Shown: piece after piece, positions 55,926 through 64,000 of the stretch
Layout of the letters: the number at the start of each line of letters is the position of its first letter
Numbering within the stretch: the stretch's first letter is position 1
Assembly: GCA_037178975.1 (NCBI GenBank)
Contig: JASJZH010000005.1
Coordinates: 7,712,501-7,776,500 of the forward strand
Reading direction: 5' to 3'
From: Oscheius tipulae
Taxonomy: Eukaryota > Nematoda > Chromadorea > Rhabditida > Rhabditidae
DNA: 64,000 bases
Translations under genes and position numbers: made by a program
The notes under the pieces: generated by a model
The model's database searches: none
Seen by the model: the letters and a program-made list of their open reading frames with translations, nothing else
What the model was told of the DNA's origin: nothing

Positions 55926-57379
55926 TTACATGAGCTGGACTTTGCCGCTCTCCAAATGATCACGCACGGCGTTGAATGAGATCAAATGGACGGAATCCTT
56001 TTCCATTTCCACGATACTGTCACTGATTTTGTCCTGGTAGTCGGGAACCGTCACATTCTCTACATTTTCGGCTACGGTCCGGGCGAAGACCTAAAAAAGT
56101 GAACGTCAGAGGACAAGGATAGAAAACATGCCCTTTCAAACTCTGTGTTGATTTCAGCGACGGGGATTCGGCGAAAAGGCGGCGGCAGTTTGCCGTAGAG
56201 GCACGATTCGAGCAGCTTGGCTTCAGCTGTCGCGAACTTTGCCACGAATTGGAGCTCTTCTTCGGCGAGGAGTGGGGCTTTTCCTGGAAATTTACTACTG
56301 AAAAACGCCGGAAAAGTAGCAGAAGAACGATAACTTCTTCCCCGCTCATACTGAGCCCTCCGAAGACGACGCTTTGAGTCGTCTATTGCACAGAAACTCT
56401 CCAAAGAGCAAAAGCAAACTTCCTTATTACAACGCAGTCAAAACAGTAACTTGCCAACTCAAAAAAGCTTCTTCTTGCTTGACTTGTCTTGACAGAAAAG
56501 TCCACAAACATTGGCAAGTGGTGTCCCAGAGCTGCCTTGTGTCGCAGATGGATTACCGCGTATTTTGATGTGCTTCTATTAGAGCTGTACTTCTATTTTT
56601 TCAATCCACCCATTTGGGGGTGCATTGTAATAAAGCAGTGCTTCAATTAGAGCAATGCTTATATTAGAAGAAATACGGTACATATAGGATATGAGGCAAA
56701 ATTCAATTATCATTTCTGCATAAGATGGGTTATTGGCTGCTTTAAAGTTCCATGAGCTAGATACTATGATGGGGACTTAAGAAACTAACTAGTGTGAAAC
56801 AATGACACGAAGCTGCTATTTCAACGTCTTGGCGAAGTCTAGCCAAAAGGCTGACGGATTGACCGAGTAGAGCTGACAATATTTGCTAGAACTGACCTTC
56901 ATTCGCACGTTGATTGTGTGTATTCAAGAGCCCTCTCGAATTTCGCTCTATTTTCTCCAGACGTACTCGCAGATAGTCGTTGACCAGGTAGCCGATTCGG
57001 AGTACTTCCATCTTATGAGTGGCTACTTTTAAACTGCCCTAAAAGAATGTATAGGTTTCTTGAGGGAAAACCTTATTTTTACAGGCGTCAATGTTACTCT
57101 CCATACTGTCAACTTGGTCCAGGAGACATTCCGCGGCGTCGTACTTGTGTGGGAGGAGGGTCGGGGCACAATTTTCATTCACCCAGGCCACTTTCATCTC
57201 ATGTAATACCTTAAATTGTGATTTTTGAAGCTAAAAGAGCGGCAAACCTCGTCCGGCGTCTTTGCTACGGCTTCATCTTCCTCAAAGACGTACTCTTCTT
57301 GTTGCGACGTCGTTTCGTCGGCAAATGTGGTCATGCGCTCGGAGTCAGTTGGTAGACTGAATGGGAGGGAGCTATCCAT
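55926..57379 (-). CDS. GINS4: GINS complex subunit SLD5
   Basis: Subunit of the GINS tetramer, part of the CMG replicative helicase. ATG 57379 starts an acidic N-terminus (E-E-Y-V-F-E-E-D-E-A-V-A-K-T-P-D-E). Then V-A-W-V-N-E-N-C-A-P-T-L-L-P-H-K, the A-domain helix M-E-V-L-R-I-G-Y-L-V-N-D-Y-L-R-V-R-L-E-K, L-L-A-E-E-E-L-Q-F-V-A-K-F, and the C-terminal B-domain S-I-V-E-M-E-K-D-S-V-H-L-I ending G-K-V-Q-L-M. These match SLD5 in order and length (about 220 residues). The intron 56287-56899 is large. The last intron (56091-56131, 41 nt) uses a GC donor (AGG then GCATGT), since no GT gives the right phase. CAF-1 p60, CUL4 and MCM7 nearby are also replication-linked, but strands differ, so this is not one operon. 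Confidence 0.9.
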
Positions 57380-57399
57380 TCTGGAAATAATGATAAAAT

Positions 57400-58170
57400 A
57401 ATAAGAAACGCGAAATGAAACAGTAAAGCAGTATAACAGGAGCCTTGTCAATCCTATCTATTTTATTCAACATTTGCCCCAAAACACTTTGTTATTAGCC
57501 TTAGCAGTAGCTTTTATTTCATAACGTTTTCACAACATTATTCATTATAGGAAAGACAACGAAATAGCTGAAAAATGACCAAGAGAAGTACCTCTCGAGA
57601 ACGTAGAAATTTTGAATTGGCGCTGGTTTGAGTTCGAGCGCGAATTCAAAATTCATTGGAGTTTGTTTTTCTGTTTTCTTCTTTCTCTGCTGTGTTTTTC
57701 CATTTGTTTTCCTATGCTTTTGCCCAAAATGGCCTGAGTTATAAATCCCAAATAAAATAGAGCAATGCGCTACTTGTTTGCCAACAAAATTCCCACTTAT
57801 TTACGTTCTAAACACGGAATAAACAACGTCGATCTCTAATGACACGCGCTGTTGACAACAACCGAATTAGTTTTTCTCGCCCTTCTTTGTTTGCACTCTG
57901 ACTATTTTCAATGCAAAAGAAGCTGGCAGTGTACTAGCTGGGGTGGTGCTTGCCTGCCATTGGTCCTCATCAGAGACGCAGACACTCCCGCCTGACAACA
58001 TCTCTTGTGAAACTGTTTTCTCTCCCTGTTATTAGAGGGTTTTCTACTGGTTTTCTGAATTTTGTTGTCTGAAAAGTCCACAATCTTGAGCAGAGCTCGA
58101 GCTGATTCATTCTTTCCCTTATCTTTCTTGTTTGTACGTCCTCTCGTTTTGTTTTCATCTGCCTTTTCCT
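57400..58170. other. AT-rich divergent promoter region between SLD5 and the DHHC gene
   Basis: No gene seen. TTGGCGC at about 57616 resembles an E2F half-site, which would suit a replication gene, but the match is short. Confidence 0.35.
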
Positions 58171-58175
58171 TCAGA

Positions 58176-59684
58176 ATGTTCTCTCTCCACGAAGAGGATC
58201 GCGAAATTGATGATTTGAAGTCAAGGATCTTCAAGTTATTGCCGAAACAACCACAGGACATCGTATGTCTTAACTTCAGACCGATTGTAACACGAAATTT
58301 TCAGGCAGCAACAGCAATATTTCTGGTTGTGATGCCGATCGGCTTCCTCATGCACATCTTCTGGGTTTTGCCCACATGGTATCCGGCATTCGGCGAGGGT
58401 GAGTCATTGCTCAGTCATTTTCATTCAAGAAGACTTCGAAAAGCGCTGTCTGAGTCAGTGGTCTTCATTTTTTGCACATTTAAAGTGTTTGGAAGGCATT
58501 GCCTCCTCCTGAAAATGCTTCTTAGGCTTGAGTGTACAGAACCGTCCTGTGGATAGATGAATAAGCAACGAGAATAAAAAATTCCAAGGAATTGCTTATA
58601 TTACTTCTGGTCTGCTGCACTGACCATTTCCCAATAAAACCAGGCCATCCATGGCTATGGAAACCCTCCTATTGTGTATTTCGGCCATGTAAAAAAAATC
58701 AGGAATCAGGCTCCGTATTGGCAGATAATACATCTTTTCCACTTTCAGCGTGGAACATTCGCGTAGGAGCCATGCTTCTTCTCGCCTTCAACGTCTACTA
58801 CAACTGGTGGATGATGATTTACACCGGTCCGAGCGGAAGAAATGCCGTCCTTCCGAATGTGGTCAAGCCCGGCTTCCGGTATTGTCACTCCTGTCACACA
58901 AATGCACCGCCACGAGCCTATCATTGTCCAGGTATCTTTCTTGGTCTTCGTTTGAGAAAAAAACTTCAGTTTGCGACATGTGCGTGTTCCGTCGAGATCA
59001 CCACTGCTCCTTCGGAGCCGTCTGTGTCGGTCACTTTAATCAGCGATATTTCATGGCCTCCATCTTGAACCTACTCCCGCTGATGGCAGCTCTAACAAAG
59101 TGGGTTTTATTTAACTTACAATATTACTACGAATTCCACTTTCAGTCTGACCTGGGACTTCATCTGGACCAAAATGGATGGCCCGTTCACTCTCGGCAAG
59201 ATTTGGCAGCTGTGCCTTCCTCATCTAGCCCTCGTTGCCAGGTAATTTCGTCTCCAATACAGCGATCAGTCTGCCAGTACAAATGTTGATGAGCCAGAGC
59301 ATCGGATTTGCTGTATTTATGAATATCCTATTTGCAGATACATCACACTCTACCAGTTCGGCTGTCTCGTCTTTCTCGCTTCCACAGCAACTGTCTTCTT
59401 CTTCACTATCTACCTCCTCTCCGCCCAGCTCTTCTGTCTCATCAATGGACAGACTCGCATCGAATATCTCATGGTTTGTCCCACTTGCGTCTTTCCAAAA
59501 AAAAAAACCCCCTATACAGGAAGTTCATGCCTACCAGCTCGGTCTCTTCGAAAACCTCAAACAGACTCTCGGCACGCGGTGGTATCTGATCGCCCTATCT
59601 CCCTTCATCCCTTCCCCTCTGCCCTCCGACGGTACCAGTTTCATTACCCGTGATATCGAACGCGTCTCCACGAAGAATCTCTAG
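58176..59684 (+). CDS. DHHC palmitoyltransferase, ZDHHC24-like
   Basis: Multi-pass S-acyltransferase. Exons from ATG 58176 (right after TTCAGA) to TAG 59682-59684 join in phase to about 300 residues. TM1 and TM2 come first, then the Cys-rich domain Y-C-H-S-C-H-T-N-A-P-P-R-A-Y-H-C, C-D-M-C-V-F-R-R and the active site D-H-H-C-S-F-G-A-V-C-V-G-H-F-N. The usual D-H-H-C-P-W is replaced by D-H-H-C-S-F, as in the divergent ZDHHC24-type group. Two more hydrophobic segments follow, the last with a Q-L-F-C-L-I-N-G end. AATAAA at 59721-59726. It converges with COQ4 on the other strand, stops about 390 bp apart. Confidence 0.9.
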
Positions 59685-59720
59685 TCATTCTGTTGCACAG
59701 GTTGTACATATTTTGGACAT

Positions 59721-59726
59721 AATAAA
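59721..59726 (+). terminator. Polyadenylation signal AATAAA
   Basis: About 37 bases after the DHHC gene stop codon. Confidence 0.7.
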
Positions 59727-60076
59727 CTACAAGTACATAGTTCATAGCTGATGGGTGGTCTTTTTTTAACAAAGTTGTTTGCAAGCCGGGACTTCGAAGT
59801 GCAGCTTTTCTAAGATAGACCCAAGACTTTCAATATGAGAGGGAAGTTGTCGGCGTTCAGTTTGAGACGACAATGTTCAGCACAAGTGTTTCCGCTTCCC
59901 ATGGTGCGAACTCAAGGAGACATGCTTCCGCTGATCCTGCGCCGGTACCATCCAACCCTCCTGTCACTTTATGACAGTTCGTTTGTCAGATCTTTGGCTT
60001 CCAAAGACTACCGTATTACTGTCCTACAATAAGACGGATTGTAGGTCCGCCCAGAGACACGATATCAAAATCTTCA

Positions 60077-61618
60077 TTAAGCAGTCTGTACCGGCAGTGA
60101 ACTAATACCCAATTCGTTCTGTAGCTCCGCCAACGGCTTTTCCCAATGGTTTTCCCAGTCGAAGGCAATGAAGAGTCGTCCATTGAGTGCCTGTTCCTTG
60201 ACCCAGGGCAGATGTGTCGACAGTAGCTGGGTTCTATGTCTAAAAGTCTTTCAACTACTCTCACTTAACCTCAGCTCACTTGGTCAAAAGACGAGCCCCG
60301 CCAAAGACTGCTGCTGAAACGGCCATGGGCAGACCGAGCTGAATAGCCTCGAAGTACTTGACGGTCACCTCACCGATCATGTTTGTGTTCATTTGTAGGA
60401 CTATGTGAGTGAAATCGTGTGTTTCCCGGTACCGTTGCATGACGTAGAGGTGTCGAGGATCGTCCACGTATTTTACTGCAGGTCTGGCGTTGGGAGAAGT
60501 GTTTAGACGGTTGAGAAAACTAAAAAGGATACGGTCAAGCTATACAGACCAGAGTTACTCGCAGTAGCTGATTTGGGTCGACAACTTCCGTGTCATTGAA
60601 GAATGTTTACATACCAAATCTTTCGTTTTTGCCACCTAAAGGGCAGTCATGAATTAAGACAAGATATAGACCAAATGTGACTTAAACACATCGTACCCCA
60701 CGATTAATGCTCGAATAATGTTGCCAAAAAGTACATCCTTCCGCCCATTTTTTTTATTGCATTTATTCTTTGGTTATGACCCGGAAGTTTTAGGCTTGAA
60801 ACTATACTTAGGCAACCAAGCCAAAGGCGCAAACCTGGTGCGTCGTTTTTCTCGAAAATGGCTAGTATAAAGCATAGCCCTGGCCCTAAGGTACCTTCAG
60901 CAAAACGAGGGTTGTTCGATTATACTTTGAGAATATTGAACGTGCTTGTCGGCATGATATGGCAAGCGGCCAAGCCAGTTAAATTTTCTCGAAATTTAGT
61001 AGGGAAATTACGCCCCATTTTCAGTACAAACCGGTTTCGCGAGAAACTAAATCTAAAGGACTGCGCGTTCACCTCTCTAGCTGAACGGAGTCTGCTCAAC
61101 AGGCTATGTAGCTCCGCCCGCACGATACTTATTCCAAAAAGGTAGAGTCAGGTGCAAACAAGGTATTGTCACCGCTGCCTAAACGGCATTATGCCTCTGT
61201 GGGTTCGATTTCGGAGTTTTCAGACCGAAGGTACCCTCTTGGAGCCACACATGCTCAAGCTTTGTTGATATCGAGTCTGTTTGTTTCAAACTCACTTCGA
61301 GTACTCCTTTCCGAATGTTCCTTCCGGCAACTTGGCCAGAAAGGATCTATCAACTGTGTCATTATTGATCCGGGGCTGTTCTGTCAGAAGACGGGCTCCG
61401 ATCACGTCCTTTTCCATTCTTTGTCTGTGAAAGAATGCGACAGAGATCTAACACAAGTACCTGATATTTTCGAGAACTGGCGGAATCGCTGTTGCTTCTC
61501 CCATCGCGGCTACCATATCTCCTCGTCTTGGGTCCATAATAGCCGTGGCTGCAGAGCCAACTCCTAAGGCAAGACGAGAGAGGACAGAAAGAGGAATGTG
61601 TGACGTGTAGATGGACAT
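60077..61618 (-). CDS. COQ4: Ubiquinone biosynthesis protein COQ4
   Basis: Mitochondrial matrix protein needed for coenzyme Q synthesis. Exon 1 (ATG 61618) reads [10 protein letters not shown] and [14 protein letters not shown], matching the conserved N-terminal core. Exon 2 has [10 protein letters not shown] and [10 protein letters not shown]. After a 776-nt intron (60520-61295) come F-V/Y-V-D-D-P, the zinc-site signature H-D-F-T-H followed 11 residues later by E ([11 protein letters not shown]), L-G-L-P-M-A and W-E-K-P-L, ending near L-P-V-Q-T-A at TAA 60077-60079. The frame stays open upstream of the ATG with basic sequence that could be a targeting peptide from an earlier exon. A MITE sits about 90 bp upstream of the ATG. 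Confidence 0.92.
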
Positions 61619-61709
61619 TTTCGTGGTGTTTTTGAAGTTGGAACTGCCCAGAAAGCGGCCAGGAATATGAGAAAGTCGACCGGGACGCAATTGCGTCTCT
61701 CTTCCAGTA

Positions 61710-62042
61710 TAGTCTGTTCACAAAAAAACAACCAAACGACCAGGCATCGCGGGCTTTTTTTTGGCGCGGATTCAAAGGGCTAAAAATTAGCTTCAAGTAT
61801 TTCGTTCATCAAACAATTTCATCTTTTCCCGTATTTTTAGCTATTTTTCCGTTTTGTTTTTTGTTAAAACAGAATATTCCGGTTAAAACAAACGAAAATG
61901 GAGAAAAACTATGTAAAAGACGAAGAAAAATGATTGAAAAGATGAACTTATTGAAATTCTAACCAATTTTGAGCTGTTTGAATCCGCGCCAAAAAAAAGC
62001 CCGCGATGCCTGGTCGTTTGGTTGTTTTTTGTGAACAGACTA
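61710..62042. mobile_element. MITE derived from the CUL4-intron transposon
   Basis: 333 bp flanked by TA (61708-61709 and 62043-62044). Terminal repeats TAGTCTGTTCACAAAAAAAC...CGACCAGGCATCGCGGGC on both ends. The left about 120 bp and right about 170 bp match the ends of the 2 kb element at 48071-50110 (for example AATGGAGAAAAACTATGTAA and TTGAAATTCTAACCAATTTT), and the whole transposase is missing. This is an internal-deletion derivative. It lies in the 5' flank of COQ4. Confidence 0.95.
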
Positions 62043-62045
62043 TAA

Positions 62046-62800
62046 ATAAGGGCTTTCCATCATGTTGCTGCAGGTCAGCTAAAATAATACCAAGTAACAG
62101 GGAAGACCATGCAGACAGGTTCCAGGAATGGACTGAGCATGCTTCATGAGAAAAATTGGAGAAAATTCGCATTTCAGATTTCCAGCGCGCATCCCTTGAC
62201 CAAAGAGCAGCTCCGGATGGCTCATAGAACACTAATTCATTCGTTTTACTCATTTAGAAGCTGAATGCTAGTCTAAAACCCTCAACAATGCTCGTGAACA
62301 TGTATATTTTCTTAAAAAGTGGCCTTATTTATTATTTTGCGAAGCCAGTCTCAGTTTTTCTTAACAATGCGGCTTGACATCTGCCTTGATTACAAGTCAG
62401 TCCTTCCCTGGTTTCCAAAACATGCAGGGAGAAGACAATCGTAAGTGACGCGTTCACATGGACAGGAAAAGGAAAAGTGTCTGGTTGACAAAAACATGTT
62501 AATCAGGGCAGGATCAGGCATGGCGGTAAATTCGAATGTTGGACCGGGACCCACTGCATGCTGTCTGCAAGCGGGCAAGCCTGACAGGAGACGAAGCAGA
62601 TTAAAACGGACAGAATGCTCTTGGGTGAAGTTGAGAAATTCAGAAAAAAAACCTGACCTGTTTTCCAAGATTGTAGCGTAAAAACAGGGTGAGACAGGGA
62701 ACAAGATGACAGAAAGGGGAAATTCGTGTAAAAACTGGAACATGAACATAAAACTTTACTCAATACGAGCAATCTGTGAGCTTTTTCACCAATTTCTGCT
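62046..62800. other. Intergenic spacer between COQ4 5' flank and DNLZ 3' end
   Basis: A 119-codon minus-strand frame (62390-62749) is present, but its composition is not protein-like and no motif is seen. Confidence 0.4.
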
Positions 62801-62810
62801 GTGATCCTCG

Positions 62811-63660
62811 TCATTTCGAATTCTGTTCTATCGATGGATCGGCTGTATTTGCCTAAAATAGCCATTTCACAAGAACAAAATACTGAACCCTGACCTGTTC
62901 TATTGAAGTCACGCCATTCTGCTCGATCTTGATGCCCCTCTTGACAACTTCTCCCTTTTCTGCGAGAATCTGCTCGATATTCCGGCCTTTGAAGTCCTCA
63001 AACCAGCCCAGGTGATCAGCTATGATGTGGTGGTTTCGACAACCGTCGCAGGTGATAATCACGACTCCCTTCTCGTAGGATTGTTTCGAGAACGTCTTTG
63101 GGCCCTGAAAGATAAGGAATTGGGCTGCGTAAATCACTGGAAAATCATCTCGCAAACTTCAAAGAACGGGTGCTTATGGGTGAGCAGAGTAAAAGAAGGC
63201 AAGCGTGCAGTGGAAACTCTTGTTAGCTAGCTCGGACAATGGTATTGACAAGGCTCTCAGTCGGTTGCAAGCAAACTTTGTCTTCAGAGGTATAACTTGA
63301 ATTATATCTTACTCTAAAAGCTCGTATCTCATGATTAGGAGCAAAAGATGAGCAAAAACCTCAAAACAACTTGGAAATTTCAACGGAAATAGGCTCTATG
63401 AAGACTGGTAAGGAAAACGCAACAAAAGACGAGCTTGTTCGCAATACTTCCCCTTCTATAGGCTCGATTCGAAAATGCAGATTCACTTTAATTTTTTTAC
63501 ATAATACAAAACTAGAGCAAAGACTTACCTGCCTCGTCCCGCAGACTTTACAAGTGTATTGAATTGACAGCTGCGGCTGTTGTTGGCCTATAGCCCGGGA
63601 ACAGTTCCTCACAAACGATCTTCCCAAACGAAAACTGCTCGAAACCAGAGAGTTCAACAT
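62811..63660 (-). CDS. DNLZ: DNL-type zinc finger protein (DNLZ/TIM15/Hep1)
   Basis: Mitochondrial co-factor that keeps Hsp70 (mortalin) soluble. Exon 1 (63660-63529) has a basic, Ser-rich N-terminus fitting a mitochondrial presequence (F-R-L-G-R-S-F-V-R-N-C-S-R) and Y-T-C-K-V-C-G-T-R. Exon 2 (63104-62895) holds Y-E-K-G-V-V-I-I-T-C-D-G-C-R-N-H-H-I-I-A-D and G-W-F-E-D. The two C-x-x-C pairs and the D-H-L equivalent of the D-N-L motif define the family. A short last exon ends at TGA 62811-62813. About 120 residues. The D-N-L triplet reads D-H-L here, a conservative change. The start is 205 bp from the MCM7 stop on the same strand with an AG acceptor between, compatible with polycistronic transcription. 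Confidence 0.93.
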
Positions 63661-63865
63661 GAAAAACTTTTCTGCTAGGAGACAGTGGCGCAATTTGAAT
63701 TTGCGGTAGGGCGTGTTTACTGACAGATTTTGCAAGGAGAGCAATACAAGGACGAGTTGGTTTTATTTTAAACGTAGCAGCATAATAGTAGGGGGAAAGA
63801 AGGCATTTTACAAAGTTATAAGGGAGAGGAGAGATCATGGGGTGGGAAAACATCAAACACAAAAC

Positions 63866-64000
63866 TTAGTTCATGACAAAGGTGATGCGGCCCTGCCTGT
63901 CGAGCATGAGCACACCGTTGGCCGTGTAGGTGTCGATAGACTTCTTTAAGACCTCCTCACTGACGCCCTTTCGGGCACAGCGTTGGGCAGCCATCTGCAT
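63866..64000 (-). CDS. MCM7: MCM7 replication licensing factor, C-terminal end (partial)
   Basis: The last 44 residues run off the right edge of the window. A-A-Q-R-C-A-R-K-G-V, a helix S-I-D-T-Y-T-A-N-G-V, and the end R-I-T-F-V before M-N and TAA (63866-63868) match the winged-helix C-terminus of MCM7, which typically ends R-I-T-F-V. MCM7 is one of the six helicase subunits of CMG. Confidence 0.8.
   Translation of the reverse strand: MQMAAQRCARKGVSEEVLKKSIDTYTANGVLMLDRQGRITFVMN

Noticed and set aside
1-64000. CRISPR arrays, bacterial operons, ribosome binding sites
   Set aside because: The window is eukaryotic, with spliced genes throughout; no regularly spaced direct repeats with unique spacers were seen.

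Overview
The window reads as nuclear DNA of a nematode. The evidence is the gene content (an innexin, a cuticle-type collagen, a clc-type claudin-like protein) and the gene structure: many small introns (about 29-60 nt is common) ending in TTTTCAG/TTTTAG, and start codons sitting a few bases after a TTTCAG-like acceptor, as expected for spliced-leader trans-splicing. Lineage below phylum was not determined. All spliced models were assembled by eye from open frames, GT..AG borders and family alignment from memory. Outer ends are usually firm to a few bases; internal borders can be off by a few bases, and untranslated exons are not called.

Layout. 0-1.5 kb: a weak small-gene candidate. 1.6-5.3 kb: an innexin (-) and a Cys-containing type II membrane protein (+), divergent from a 228 bp gap. 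5.4-13.4 kb: mostly intergenic with tRNA-derived repeats and a small hairpin element. 13.4-19.9 kb: a type I membrane protein (+), a broken EF-1alpha copy (+), a protein with repeated N-K-W-L-H-S motifs (-), and a Tyr/Asn-rich secreted protein (-). 20.0-23.4 kb: cytochrome b5 reductase (-) and a coiled-coil protein (+). 23.7-26.7 kb: a claudin-like gene (-) whose large intron contains a complete collagen gene on the opposite strand. 26.8-30 kb: non-coding, with a MITE-like element. 30.0-34.6 kb: an S28 serine carboxypeptidase with a mucin-like stalk and probable GPI signal (+), and a small PPxY membrane protein (+). 34.8-36.3 kb: a PASK-type kinase without PAS domains (-). 36.3-39.5 kb: no gene seen. 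39.6-43.6 kb: a secreted protein, a C-terminally anchored membrane protein and a minimal matrix metalloproteinase (all -). 44.5-55.3 kb: CAF-1 p60 and CUL4 (both +). CUL4 carries a 2 kb Tc1/mariner-like transposon in an intron. 55.9-64 kb: GINS subunit SLD5 (-), a DHHC palmitoyltransferase (+), COQ4 (-), DNLZ/TIM15 (-) and the 3' end of MCM7 (-). A MITE derived from the CUL4-intron transposon lies just upstream of COQ4.

Functional themes. The right third is conserved cell machinery: chromatin assembly (CAF-1 p60), replication (SLD5, MCM7), cullin-RING ubiquitylation (CUL4, itself tied to replication licensing), and mitochondrial quinone synthesis and chaperone biology (COQ4, DNLZ). The left two thirds are mainly membrane, secreted and cuticle genes. 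The most unusual content is the repeat biology: a transposon with its own deletion-derived MITE, a dispersed palindromic element in several introns, and scattered tRNA-derived pieces. No complete undescribed multi-gene system was identified.
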